This document shows, one piece after another, positions 8,979-17,174 of a stretch of DNA of 64,000 nucleotides (within the stretch, counting starts at the first letter, position 1; every line of letters begins with the position of its first letter). The translations under genes were made by a program, and so were the position numbers. The notes below the pieces were generated by a model. The model saw only the letters and a list, made by a program, of their open reading frames with translations. It searched no databases and was not told the DNA's origin. The stretch is from contig NZ_CP135162.1 of assembly GCF_001940165.2 (NCBI RefSeq), positions 2,352,001 through 2,416,000 on the forward strand, given 5' to 3'. This stretch comes from Roseburia sp. 831b. GTDB lineage: Bacteria; Bacillota; Clostridia; Lachnospirales; Lachnospiraceae.

Positions 8979-9134
8979 TAGGAAAGAAATTTCCTATTAT
9001 AAAAAAGAATCCTGTTTACAGGATTCTCCGCCTGCGGCGGGTCGCATTTGCGACATTGTTCAACTCCGCCGCAGTGCGATCCTTGCGGAGCATTTTTTGT
9101 GTAATAGGAAAGAATTTTCCTATTACACAAAAAA
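8979..9134 (+). repeat. Family A structured repeat, copy 1
   Basis: GC-rich element flanked by AATAGGAAA-type palindromes (8979-9001 and 9101-9126). The core (9003-9096) is nearly identical to 44361-44456 and is related to 51520-51636. It folds into a 5' hairpin (GAATCCTG/CAGGATTC), a nested helix with TGCGGCGG/CCGCCGCA around GTCGC-ATTT-GCGAC, and an outer TCCGC/GCGGA pair followed by six T. Read on the plus strand it looks like an RNA ending in a terminator. It sits between two minus-strand genes. Reading frames across it are shadows of the repeat. Confidence 0.75.
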
Positions 9135-9157
9135 AGAGACGAGGAACCCCCGTCTCT
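9128..9157 (-). terminator. Terminator of the NlpC/P60 gene
   Basis: GAGACG/CGTCTC stem with a loop of eight bases, then seven T on the minus strand, 17 bases beyond the stop. Confidence 0.85.
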
Positions 9158-9173
9158 ATCTTTTAAAATTTAA

Positions 9174-10385
9174 TTAGAAAATACGTCTTACACTTACAAT
9201 GCTCTTGTAATCTGCAGGAGAGGTATACTTGATACCGGTTGCTGCTGTACTAGCATGAACAATGGTGTTATTACCAACATAGATGGCAACATGTCCACTG
9301 TAACATACGATGTCACCTGGCTGCATATCACTCTGGCTTACTTCATAACCAACGCTTCTCATTCCACTGGAGGAATGTGGAAGGCTGATACCAAATGCAG
9401 CATATACACTCATAACAAATCCAGAACAATCTGTTCCGTTTGTTAAGCTTGTTCCACCATATACATATGGATTACCAACAAACTGTCCTGCATAACTTGC
9501 TACTGCGGAACCATTGGAACCACTTGGTGCAGAGTAGGATGCACTTGAGCTGCTGGAGCTGCTTGAACTGCTTGACTTTGTGGAAGCTTTCGCTTTTGCT
9601 GCCTCTGCTGCTGCAGCTGCTGCCTGACGTTCTTCTTCCTCTTTTGCAAGTCTTGCTTCTTCCTCTTCTTTGGATTCTGCTGTTATGTAGTCTGTCCAAA
9701 GACTTACATAATCTTTGGAAACATATCCATCACCTTCTTCGATGGATACTTTTACCCATCCATCTACGGATTCATCTGTGACTGTAAGGTCCTCTCCTTC
9801 TGGAACCATTCCAAGAACACTTGATTCTGTAGAAGCATCTGTACGAACATACAATGTCTGAGTGTTGACCGTTGCGAGTCTCTTTCCAACGGATCTGGAA
9901 AGTTCCTCGTCTCCAACTACAACGAACTCACTCTTTACATAACCGGTTACATTACCGGATTTAATCTGATACCAATCGCCTTCTGTTGCTAAAACAGTGG
10001 CTGCTGAATTGTTATATAATTTACCAAGGACTTCTCCATCTTCTGATGGTGTAGATCTGACATTCACATAGTTGTCTACCTGAGCGACTGCGATGTCTGC
10101 ATATTCAGAAGCTACAACTGGTGCTTCATTCTCGCTGACAACAGATGTTGTATCTGCTTCCTGTGCGACTGTCTCAGGACTTGCTGTGAAACATTGTGAA
10201 ACCACTAAAGATACTCCAGCGTTCGGTGTTACTGCAGTAGCGTCTGTATGATTCCATACGGTATCGCTTGCTGTCACACTTGATACACCTGCTAATGGTG
10301 TTGCATAAGTAGCAATTGTTGAATTGCCTAAAATCAATGCACCTGTCATTACGCAGATGGTTAACTGTTTCGCTTTTCGATTCAT
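9174..10385 (-). CDS. Secreted SH3 / NlpC-P60 peptidoglycan hydrolase
   Basis: 403-residue secreted cell-wall peptidase, probably a D,L-endopeptidase that cuts stem peptides. Order of parts: signal peptide (1-28), Thr/Val/Glu-rich segment, two bacterial SH3 domains (about 95-155 and 165-230), an Ala/Glu-rich helical linker, a run of eleven Ser, and a C-terminal NlpC/P60 domain (about 290-403) with the catalytic Cys in TDCSGF and the His in GHVAIYV. It is a single-gene unit with a near-perfect promoter at 10453-10481 and a strong terminator, so it is likely well expressed. The SH3 domains are expected to bind the wall. Confidence 0.92.
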   Translation of the reverse strand: MNRKAKQLTICVMTGALILGNSTIATYATPLAGVSSVTASDTVWNHTDATAVTPNAGVSLVVSQCFTASPETVAQEADTTSVVSENEAPVVASEYADIAVAQVDNYVNVRSTPSEDGEVLGKLYNNSAATVLATEGDWYQIKSGNVTGYVKSEFVVVGDEELSRSVGKRLATVNTQTLYVRTDASTESSVLGMVPEGEDLTVTDESVDGWVKVSIEEGDGYVSKDYVSLWTDYITAESKEEEEARLAKEEEERQAAAAAAEAAKAKASTKSSSSSSSSSSSASYSAPSGSNGSAVASYAGQFVGNPYVYGGTSLTNGTDCSGFVMSVYAAFGISLPHSSSGMRSVGYEVSQSDMQPGDIVCYSGHVAIYVGNNTIVHASTAATGIKYTSPADYKSIVSVRRIF

Positions 10386-10452
10386 GTTACTTTTTCCTCC
10401 GATTCATTATTCCCCATATATTTATTACGAATTTGTTACATATATTAAATTT

Positions 10453-10481
10453 ATTATAACAAAGCCGACTTAAGCTGTCAA
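10453..10481 (-). promoter_or_regulatory. Strong sigma-A promoter of the NlpC/P60 gene
   Basis: TTGACA-N17-TATAAT on the minus strand, a full consensus match, giving a leader of about 60 bases before the GGAGG site and ATG at 10385. Confidence 0.9.
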
Positions 10482-10509
10482 CCCACAACAGCCTATCTTC
10501 TTCCTTCTC

Positions 10510-10884
10510 TTATTTTAATGCAATTGCTTCAATCTCAAGTAAAACATCTTTTGGAAGTCTTGCAACTTCTACACAGCTTCTTGCCGGGAAATCAGAATGG
10601 AAAAATGTCTGATAAACCTCATTAATTTTACCAAAATCATTCATTTCTTTGATAAAGACGGTTGTCTTAATGACATTGTCCATATTGGTTCCTGCTGCCT
10701 CTAATAAATGTGAGAGATTTGTAAGTGCCTGTTTTGCCTGTTCCACGGAACCCTCCGGGATTTCTCCTGTCTCAGGTACAACCGGAATAATACCGGAAGT
10801 ATAAACCATTCCGTTTACTTCGATTGCCTGGGAATATGGTCCGATTGCTGCTGGTGCCTTTGGTGTGCTGATTACTTTTTTCAT
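10510..10884 (-). CDS. ridA: RidA family reactive enamine/imine deaminase
   Basis: 124 residues, the normal length for RidA (YjgF/YER057c/UK114). RidA hydrolyses reactive 2-aminoacrylate and related imines made by PLP enzymes. Typical features: APAAIGPYSQA at 11-21, VYTSG near 27, and the C-terminal ARSCVEVARLPKDVLLEIEA, which includes the conserved Arg that binds the substrate carboxylate. It lies 65 bases downstream of the CvfB-like gene on the same strand and has its own AAGGA site. Confidence 0.93.
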   Translation of the reverse strand: MKKVISTPKAPAAIGPYSQAIEVNGMVYTSGIIPVVPETGEIPEGSVEQAKQALTNLSHLLEAAGTNMDNVIKTTVFIKEMNDFGKINEVYQTFFHSDFPARSCVEVARLPKDVLLEIEAIALK

Positions 10885-10949
10885 GATATGTCCTTCTTTC
10901 CTCCAATATTGTCTCCTGCAGCCCTCTTGGCTGTACTCGACGTGTTGAT

Positions 10950-11786
10950 TTATTTTATTTTCCGAATCGCTTTTTCGGAAATTTCAACCCGGTGTTCCTT
11001 GTACAGTCTTCCAACTGCACGCTTAAATGCATTCTTGCTAAGACCGGTCTCTCGCTTGATGACCTCCGGCGATGCCTTATCACTAAATGGAAGTACGCCT
11101 GCAAACTCTTCGATAACCTGCATGACTTTTTCTGCATCGGCATCCATCTGGATGTATGCTTTTTCACGCAAGGTAAGATCAAGCTTTCCATCTTCCTTTA
11201 CGTTGACTACTTTTGCCTCAATCTCATCCCCGATGCGAAGCTTACTGCAATCTTCATATTTGGAAATCATAGCGGAATATTTGTCATCTACCGCAACAAA
11301 GGTTCCGAAATTATCACTGAATTCATAAACTCTTCCGGTTACAACGTCATCCTTTTTGTAAGGAGAGTCCATCTGTAACAAATCATATAACTTTTTCATG
11401 CTTGCGCAGAGTCTGCGGCTCTTATCAATGTAAAGTGTCACTAAAATCTCATCGCCGGCCTCTACACGCATTGTCATCTCTTTATATGGAAGAAACAGAT
11501 CTTTTTCCAATCCCCAGTCAAGAAATGCTCCGATTTTTCCAACCTGGAGTACCTTGCAGACCGCAAGTCCACCAAGTGTAAGCTTTGGCTGATTGGTGGT
11601 TGCAATCAGTCTGTCCTTGGAATCTTTATATAAAAATACGTTTAATGTATCACCAATCTTTGTATTCTCCGGTACCTGTTTTGCCGGAAGCAGCACTCTT
11701 GTCTCATCCGACTCGTGTTCGGCAAGATATACACCAAACTCTACCTTTTTGATTACCACTAATTCCTGATATTCTCCTAATTTCAT
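10950..11786 (-). CDS. CvfB-like S1 RNA-binding protein
   Basis: 278-residue protein with tandem S1-type OB folds (about residues 1-60, 65-135 and 140-210) and a C-terminal winged helix (about 215-278, SPEVIKRETGLSKNAFKRA). This matches the CvfB/YitL family, a conserved RNA-binding protein linked to virulence-factor expression in Staphylococcus; the molecular role in other Firmicutes is not settled. It follows the thioesterase gene by 25 bases on the same strand, so the two are likely one transcript. Confidence 0.85.
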   Translation of the reverse strand: MKLGEYQELVVIKKVEFGVYLAEHESDETRVLLPAKQVPENTKIGDTLNVFLYKDSKDRLIATTNQPKLTLGGLAVCKVLQVGKIGAFLDWGLEKDLFLPYKEMTMRVEAGDEILVTLYIDKSRRLCASMKKLYDLLQMDSPYKKDDVVTGRVYEFSDNFGTFVAVDDKYSAMISKYEDCSKLRIGDEIEAKVVNVKEDGKLDLTLREKAYIQMDADAEKVMQVIEEFAGVLPFSDKASPEVIKRETGLSKNAFKRAVGRLYKEHRVEISEKAIRKIK

Positions 11787-11811
11787 TCTTATTACCTATA
11801 CTCTTTCTGTG

Positions 11812-12522
11812 CTATCTTCTAAATTCCAATACCGCATAAGGTTTGTCACTCTCATCCGCTAAAATCACAAGCGCCTTGTCCGCTTCTATCGTCACGTAAG
11901 GCTTGATTTTGTCCTGCAACATTGCCGCTTTCTTGTATTCCACCCGCAGGGTATGCGTCGAGAAATCTTCCGGCAGATACTCCTGGGCAGCCAAAACATA
12001 TTTGCTGTTATTCATGTGATGGTTGGTGTCAATCTGGAACCGTTTTACCTGAAACGTCTCCTGCAATTCCCCAGGCTCTCCTTTTTCAATCTTGCGGGAC
12101 GCCCACTCTCCCTCTAATTCCGGTGCAAAACTGTTCTGATAAGCAGCCGCCATCTCATCCGTCACACGCATCGGACGCATTTTCGTCAAATCCATATAAA
12201 CCCACACGGAATTTGCAACTACAATTGTATTTCCTTTTTCATCCTGAATGGTAAAATTTCGATATCCATAAAATCCTTTAAAGGAATAAGGCCAGGTCGC
12301 TACTGAAATCTTTTCTCCTAACTGCGGATAACGTATCACCTTAATCTCCCAGGAGGACAAGACCCATGCCTGTGCATGCTCTTTCAGGTAATCGACACCC
12401 ACTCCAAGCTCTTCCGATTCCATTGTACAGCAATCTTGCAAATAATCCAACAGATTGGAGAGTTTCATCTGTTTTTCACTGTCTACTTCGCTATATCTTA
12501 CTTCTCCGTCAAAATGAAACAT
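11812..12522 (-). CDS. Acyl-ACP thioesterase
   Basis: 236-residue double hot-dog thioesterase of the FatA/FatB type, which releases fatty acids from acyl carrier protein. The first domain opens with HFDGEVRYSEVDSEKQMKL and contains WVLSSWEIKVIRYP; the second carries IDTNHHMNNSKY, the catalytic Asn-His region, near residue 175. In anaerobic gut bacteria these enzymes set membrane or excreted fatty-acid chain length. No fatty-acid synthesis genes are adjacent. First gene of a probable operon with the CvfB-like gene. Confidence 0.9.
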   Translation of the reverse strand: MFHFDGEVRYSEVDSEKQMKLSNLLDYLQDCCTMESEELGVGVDYLKEHAQAWVLSSWEIKVIRYPQLGEKISVATWPYSFKGFYGYRNFTIQDEKGNTIVVANSVWVYMDLTKMRPMRVTDEMAAAYQNSFAPELEGEWASRKIEKGEPGELQETFQVKRFQIDTNHHMNNSKYVLAAQEYLPEDFSTHTLRVEYKKAAMLQDKIKPYVTIEADKALVILADESDKPYAVLEFRR

Positions 12523-12578
12523 CGTTATGGATCCCTTTCTTATTCCTTTTTGTGCAATCAGATTTTTCTGTATATACG

Positions 12579-12605
12579 AAAAAGCACCACATAAAGTGGT
12601 GCTTT
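12579..12605 (-). terminator. Terminator of tRNA-Gln
   Basis: AAAGCACCAC/GTGGTGCTTT hairpin with a loop of about four bases and a T-run on the minus strand, starting seven bases past the tRNA 3' end. Confidence 0.85.
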
Positions 12606-12611
12606 CATGAG

Positions 12612-12684
12612 CTGGCCCACAAGGATTCGAACCTTGGAAATGACGGAGTCAGAGTCCGTTGCCTTACCGCTTGGCGATGGGCCA
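12612..12684 (-). tRNA. tRNA-Gln (anticodon CTG)
   Basis: 73 bases on the minus strand that fold into a full cloverleaf: acceptor stem TGGCCCA/TGGGCCA, D-stem GCC/GGC, anticodon stem ACGGA/TCCGT with loop CTCTGAC (anticodon CTG), T-arm CAAGG-TTCGAAT-CCTTG and discriminator G. CCA is not encoded. Confidence 0.95.
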
Positions 12685-12754
12685 ATATCTTGTTTGTCGT
12701 GCTGTCGACAAAAGATATTATATCTCAACTCAAAATATAAGTCAAGCACTTTTT

Positions 12755-13393
12755 TTATAAAATTTGTAATTTTTTTTCTATTGTTGCAAAAAAGAGTTCT
12801 TCTTCCCAGGAAAGCTGTGCGGTTGCATTCGTTGCCTCGACGATTGCCTTCTCCAATTCCTCCATCTGTTCCGTTGGAACAAGCACACTAAGCTCTACTT
12901 TTTCGGTATACACGGTGTCCAAAATCTGTAGTCCACGCTGACCGAGCAGATATTGAATCTTTCCCATTCCGGTGTAGTCCGTTCCAATCAAAAGCTTTCT
13001 TCCTTTTTTCCGGTCTATCACCTGGCTTGCCTGCAGCCCTTCCTGCGTTGCCTTCTGATAAGCACGCACAAGACCGCCTGTTCCAAGCAGCGTTCCTCCA
13101 AAATACCGGGTCACCACAACCGCTGCGTTATGAATATCTTCCTTTAATAAAACATCTAACATCGGACGTCCGGCTGTCTGGCTTGGCTCCCCGTCATCCG
13201 AGCAACGGCTGGTATCATGATGATCTCCTATTGTAAATGCAGAACAATTGTGTCTCGCATCCCAGTATTTCTTTTTCATCTCTGCCACAAACGCAGCTGC
13301 CTCTTCCTCCGAATGAACCGGTCGGACTGTTGCGATAAAGCGGGATTTTTTTTCTACAATCTCAGCCTCTCCGCCTTCGTATACTATTTTCAT
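12755..13393 (-). CDS. YigZ/IMPACT family protein
   Basis: 213-residue protein of the YigZ (UPF0029/IMPACT) family, with the N-terminal Impact domain (KKSRFIATV, RHNCSAFTIG, TAGRPMLDVL, VVTRYFGGTLLGTGGLVRAY) and the C-terminal DUF1949 ferredoxin-like domain. The role in bacteria is not established; links to translation or proline peptidases have been proposed for the family. The frame is open to 13540, but GGAG ten bases upstream supports ATG at 13393, and the family length agrees. Divergent from the penicillin-binding protein gene. Confidence 0.88.
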   Translation of the reverse strand: MKIVYEGGEAEIVEKKSRFIATVRPVHSEEEAAAFVAEMKKKYWDARHNCSAFTIGDHHDTSRCSDDGEPSQTAGRPMLDVLLKEDIHNAAVVVTRYFGGTLLGTGGLVRAYQKATQEGLQASQVIDRKKGRKLLIGTDYTGMGKIQYLLGQRGLQILDTVYTEKVELSVLVPTEQMEELEKAIVEATNATAQLSWEEELFFATIEKKLQIL

Positions 13394-13548
13394 TGTAATC
13401 TCCATTCCTGTGAGGTTTTTCTTCCATCCATCGTGTAAATGTGTTATGTAAACCTTTTCTTTTTCCAGATACACACTCTTTGTGCTATCAGAATAACATG
13501 TTCCATGCCCTGATACAACTTTTTCTTTATTATATAGCACTTTTTTGG

Positions 13549-13554
13549 TATAAT
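13549..13554 (+). promoter_or_regulatory. Probable -10 of the PBP promoter
   Basis: TATAAT 42 bases upstream of the PBP start; the -35 region is AT-rich and weak. Confidence 0.45.
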
Positions 13555-13595
13555 AATTAGATAGTGGTAATTTGACTTTAAAAAGGAGGCCTACT

Positions 13596-16367
13596 ATGAA
13601 TTATGGGAAAAGCAATACCCGTAAGAAGGAAAAAGAATTAGCTTCTGAGGGTATTATGATGAAGAAAAAATGCAGCGTCATTTTTTGTAAGGCATTGCTG
13701 GTTTGTTTCTTTGCAGTTGTCATTGTCTGTGGCTGTACCGGCTTTGGTGTTCTGCGAGGCATCATAGACTCCGCACCAAGCATAGGCGAAATCGATGCAA
13801 CGCCGACAGGTTTTCTCTCAACTGTTCTGGATACAGATGGTAATGTAACAGCAAGTCTCGTCAGTACCGGTTCCAATCGTAAATACGTTACAATAGATGA
13901 AATACCTATAGATTTACAACATGCCTTTGTCGCAATTGAAGACGAACGTTTTTACGATCACAACGGTATTGATTTGCGTGGTATTATCCGTGCCGCTGTC
14001 AAAGGTGTGACAACCGGACATTTTTCGGAGGGTGCCAGTACCATCACACAGCAGTTGCTTAAAAATACTGTTTTTACAGAATGGACAAGCGAATCTTCTT
14101 TTTCTGATAAGCTGACAAGAAAAATACAGGAACAGTATCTTGCCCTTCAGCTGGAAAAAGTAGAAGATAAAGACTGGATTTTGGAAAATTATCTGAACGC
14201 CATCAATCTTGGCCAGAATACGCTTGGTGTCGGAGTTGCTTCCGAACGTTACTTTGGAAAGGATGTCTCTGAACTTTCACTTTCTGAATGTGCCGTTCTT
14301 GCAGCTATCACACAGAACCCGACCCGTTATAACCCAATCTCTAACCCGGACAAGAATGCAGAACGACGGGAAAAAGTTCTAAACAACATGTTAGAGCAGG
14401 GATTTATTTCAAAAGAAGCTTATGATGAGGCCATGGCAGACGATGTCTATGACCGCATTCAAATCGTAAATGTTGAGACGGAAGATGCCAATGTCAATTC
14501 TTATTTTGTAGACGAACTGACCGACCAGGTCATCCAGGATTTGATTGACTTAAAAGGTTACACCGAGACACAGGCTTACAAAGCAGTCTACCAGGGTGGA
14601 CTTACCATCTATTCCACACAGGATCCTGCCATCCAGGCAATCTGTGATGAAGAGGTTAGCAACCGGGATAATTATATTGTAGACCCGAAAGTGTCCTTTT
14701 CCTATCGCCTTACGATTCTTACTGCGGACGGTGAATATAAAAATTACAGCGATGCAACCATGCTTGCTTATTATCAGGCTTCAGACAAAAATTATTCGAT
14801 TAACTTCAACTCTGAGGAAGAAGCTGCCGCTGCAATTGAACAATACAAACAGGATATTATGCAGGATGGCGATACCGTTGTGGAAGGCGGAGAAACCATC
14901 ACCTACACCTTGCAGCCTCAGGTTGCTATGACCGTCATTGACCAGAGCACCGGCGAAGTAAAAGCTATCGTTGGTGGACGCGGGGATAAGACCGCAAGCA
15001 AAACTTTAAACCGTGCCACAAATACGACCAGACAGCCTGGTTCCACTTTTAAAATTTTAGCCTGTTACGCTCCTGCACTCGATGCCGGCGGTCTTACACT
15101 GGCAACTGTACAGGATGATGCACCTTATAATTATGAAGGAACCACGGATTCCGTAAACAACTACGATCATTCGTTCCGTGGCTTTACCACTCTGCGTGAT
15201 GGTATTACGAACTCCATCAACATTGTCACTGTAAAGACCATGCATCAGATTGGTGCATCCCTTGGATTTAAATATTTACAGGATTTTGGGTTCACAACGC
15301 TTGATGAGGAGCGTGATGTTAATGATGCTACGGCTCTTGGTGGTATTTCAAAAGGTGTCACGAATCTTGAACTTACCGCTGCCTACGCAACAGTAGCAGA
15401 TGGTGGAACTTACAACAAACCACGTTTTTACACAAAAATTCTGGATCACGACGGAAATGTTTTATTAGACAACACAACACCGGAATCTCACACGGTATTA
15501 AAAGACACCACTTCCTGGCTTTTGACAAGTGCCATGGAAGATGTTATGACAGAAGGTACCGGTACTTCCGCTTATTTCAGCGGAATGGCTCTTGCAGGTA
15601 AATCTGGTACTACAACCAAAAACCGAGATTGTCTTTTCGCTGGTTTTTCCCCTTATTACACCTGTGTGGTATGGGGTGGATTTGATGATAATGCGCCACA
15701 GTCCGGCAGCACAACCTCTTATGCAAAAAGAATCTGGAAGGCTGCAATGAGCCGAATCCATGAAGGACTGGAATACAAAGACTTTACACAGCCAAGTGAC
15801 ATCGTACAAGCTTCTGTATGCTCGAAATCCGGGAAACTTGCAATTGAGGGTGTCTGCGACAGCGACCCACGTGGCAGCATGGTTTATACCGAATATTTCG
15901 CTGAGGGAACTGTTCCTACGGATTATTGTGATCATCATATCAGCGCAACCATTTGTAATGAGTCTGGATTACTTGCAAATGAATATTGTCCTGCCGGCTC
16001 TGTTACCTCAGGCATTTATATCATTGGTGGTTCTGCCGGAACACAGGATTCCGCTTATATGTTAACAGATGATATTTTAAACAGCTCCTGTAACATCCAC
16101 AACGCAGCTACAGCTAATCCAGCCGTTCCACCGGTTGACACAAACACGACAACCCCGGCACCGACAACCTCAACAACCATTCAGGGAAATACAGGAGGCT
16201 CTACTTCGACAGATGGCTCCACATCGACCGGTGGTTCTACAAATACAGACGGTTCCACAACGTCAGATGGAACATCGACTGGAACATCGGATGGGACCGG
16301 TGATACAACCACATCCGGTTCGGATGACTCTTCCGAAAATCCGAGACCACATCGTTTTCGAACATGA
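13596..16367 (+). CDS. Class A penicillin-binding protein (PBP1A family)
   Basis: Bifunctional peptidoglycan synthase with one membrane anchor (about residues 30-55), a GT51 transglycosylase domain (about 75-250; EDERFYDHNG and EGASTITQQLLKN contain the catalytic Glu motifs) and a transpeptidase domain with the three penicillin-binding motifs: STFK (Ser-x-x-Lys) near 487, SIN near 540 and KSGT near 667. The tail (about 820-923) is a low-complexity Thr/Ser/Gly repeat, presumably wall-spanning. The frame opens at 13572, but AGGAGG points to ATG at 13596. Monocistronic, ended by the large terminator at 16397-16460. Confidence 0.95.
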   Translation: MNYGKSNTRKKEKELASEGIMMKKKCSVIFCKALLVCFFAVVIVCGCTGFGVLRGIIDSAPSIGEIDATPTGFLSTVLDTDGNVTASLVSTGSNRKYVTIDEIPIDLQHAFVAIEDERFYDHNGIDLRGIIRAAVKGVTTGHFSEGASTITQQLLKNTVFTEWTSESSFSDKLTRKIQEQYLALQLEKVEDKDWILENYLNAINLGQNTLGVGVASERYFGKDVSELSLSECAVLAAITQNPTRYNPISNPDKNAERREKVLNNMLEQGFISKEAYDEAMADDVYDRIQIVNVETEDANVNSYFVDELTDQVIQDLIDLKGYTETQAYKAVYQGGLTIYSTQDPAIQAICDEEVSNRDNYIVDPKVSFSYRLTILTADGEYKNYSDATMLAYYQASDKNYSINFNSEEEAAAAIEQYKQDIMQDGDTVVEGGETITYTLQPQVAMTVIDQSTGEVKAIVGGRGDKTASKTLNRATNTTRQPGSTFKILACYAPALDAGGLTLATVQDDAPYNYEGTTDSVNNYDHSFRGFTTLRDGITNSINIVTVKTMHQIGASLGFKYLQDFGFTTLDEERDVNDATALGGISKGVTNLELTAAYATVADGGTYNKPRFYTKILDHDGNVLLDNTTPESHTVLKDTTSWLLTSAMEDVMTEGTGTSAYFSGMALAGKSGTTTKNRDCLFAGFSPYYTCVVWGGFDDNAPQSGSTTSYAKRIWKAAMSRIHEGLEYKDFTQPSDIVQASVCSKSGKLAIEGVCDSDPRGSMVYTEYFAEGTVPTDYCDHHISATICNESGLLANEYCPAGSVTSGIYIIGGSAGTQDSAYMLTDDILNSSCNIHNAATANPAVPPVDTNTTTPAPTTSTTIQGNTGGSTSTDGSTSTGGSTNTDGSTTSDGTSTGTSDGTGDTTTSGSDDSSENPRPHRFRT

Positions 16368-16396
16368 GGCTGATTTATAAACTTTATATTTAGATG

Positions 16397-16460
16397 AAAA
16401 GCCCCCAGCATTGATATGTGTCCAGGATTCTGGGTACATATCAAATGCTGGGGGCTTTTT
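16397..16460. terminator. Large bidirectional terminator
   Basis: Arms of about 28 bases (AAAAGCCCCCAGCATT... and its near-complement) around a five-base loop, with T-runs on both strands. It serves the PBP gene on the plus strand and the toxin-antitoxin pair on the minus strand. Confidence 0.9.
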
Positions 16461-16479
16461 GTTGATGTGGTTATTAATT

Positions 16480-16815
16480 CTATCCAAAATGATATTCATC
16501 CTGATTTCCAAGTATTGTTCTCCAATCCTGCCTATCCTTTAAAACCCGCAAAACAAATACCTGTTTTTCAGCAATATCGACTGTAAAGAACACATTATAT
16601 GTACCAAAGGATTTTATTCTAATTTCATATCCACGATATTCAAAACTTACCCCTCGATAACCAAATGGAAAATTAATCAGTCGTTGTACTTCTTTATCAT
16701 ATTTATCAAGGAAATTCAGTGCCGCATCTATATTAGCAAACTTTCGTGCAATATATCCTGCCAACCCTGCTACATCTTCTGACGCTTCCCTCGTCACACG
16801 TAACCTATATTGCAT
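16480..16815 (-). CDS. RelE/ParE family toxin
   Basis: 111-residue RelE/ParE-superfamily protein: YRLRVTREASEDVAGLAGYI at the N-terminus, a helical middle with LINFPFGYRG, and a C-terminal strand pair YNVFFTVDIAEKQVFVLRVL followed by DRQDW. RelE relatives cleave ribosome-bound mRNA, ParE relatives poison gyrase; which applies cannot be told from sequence alone. The start overlaps the end of the antitoxin gene by 11 bases, the usual coupled layout. It ends just before the shared terminator. Confidence 0.85.
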   Translation of the reverse strand: MQYRLRVTREASEDVAGLAGYIARKFANIDAALNFLDKYDKEVQRLINFPFGYRGVSFEYRGYEIRIKSFGTYNVFFTVDIAEKQVFVLRVLKDRQDWRTILGNQDEYHFG

Positions 16816-16969
16816 TTTCTTTTAACAACCTTTCGCGAATTTGTCTCATTGCCTCTTCATGGGACATCGTATTTCCCTGCTCCATATCGTCAATTCCTTT
16901 ATCCAATTCCCGAAAAAGTTTTTCTTCCTGTTCACTATATTTTACAGTTTCCTGTGCTAATGTTGTCAT
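16805..16969 (-). CDS. Antitoxin partner of the RelE/ParE toxin
   Basis: 54-residue acidic, helical protein: begins MTTLAQETVKYSEQEEKLF and ends RERLLKENAI. It has no obvious ribbon-helix-helix of standard length, but size, position in front of the toxin, the 11-base overlap (TAG within ATGCAATATAG) and a GGGTGA ribosome site make it the likely antitoxin. A TATAAT lies about 50 bases upstream (near 17019-17024). The family assignment is by context and not by motif. Confidence 0.75.
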   Translation of the reverse strand: MTTLAQETVKYSEQEEKLFRELDKGIDDMEQGNTMSHEEAMRQIRERLLKENAI

Positions 16970-17079
16970 AAAATCACCCTACCCTTCCTTATAAAAACAT
17001 TATTGTCCTCTTTTATTATACTCTGATATTAGTCAAAAATCCATATAACTGTTGCACAGACTTTTCTCACACAGACAGC

Positions 17080-17109
17080 AAAAGACCCAGGCTTTCACCT
17101 GGGTCTTTC
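17080..17109 (-). terminator. Terminator of the amt gene
   Basis: AGACCCAGG/CCTGGGTCT stem with a six-base loop and a TTTT run on the minus strand, about 65 bases past the amt stop. Confidence 0.85.
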
Positions 17110-17174
17110 ACTGTTGATGTATATACTAACTAAGGGGATTAGATTCACTAACCTAATCTTTAGATTAGTGCATT

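Noticed and set aside
8903..9177. Small reading frames on both strands across 8903-9177 and 44242-44671
   Set aside because: They are translations of the family A repeat and neighbouring terminators; they lack ribosome sites and their similarity to each other follows from the repeat.
12558..12749. Frames overlapping the tRNA-Gln region
   Set aside because: The tRNA cloverleaf and its terminator explain the sequence.
13572..13595. Earlier in-frame start for the penicillin-binding protein
   Set aside because: The AGGAGG site lies inside this stretch and fits ATG at 13596. The same reasoning moved several other starts (ftsX, yitT, yigZ-like, fba, HPr-like, WYL, glpA-like, sufC, GGDEF).
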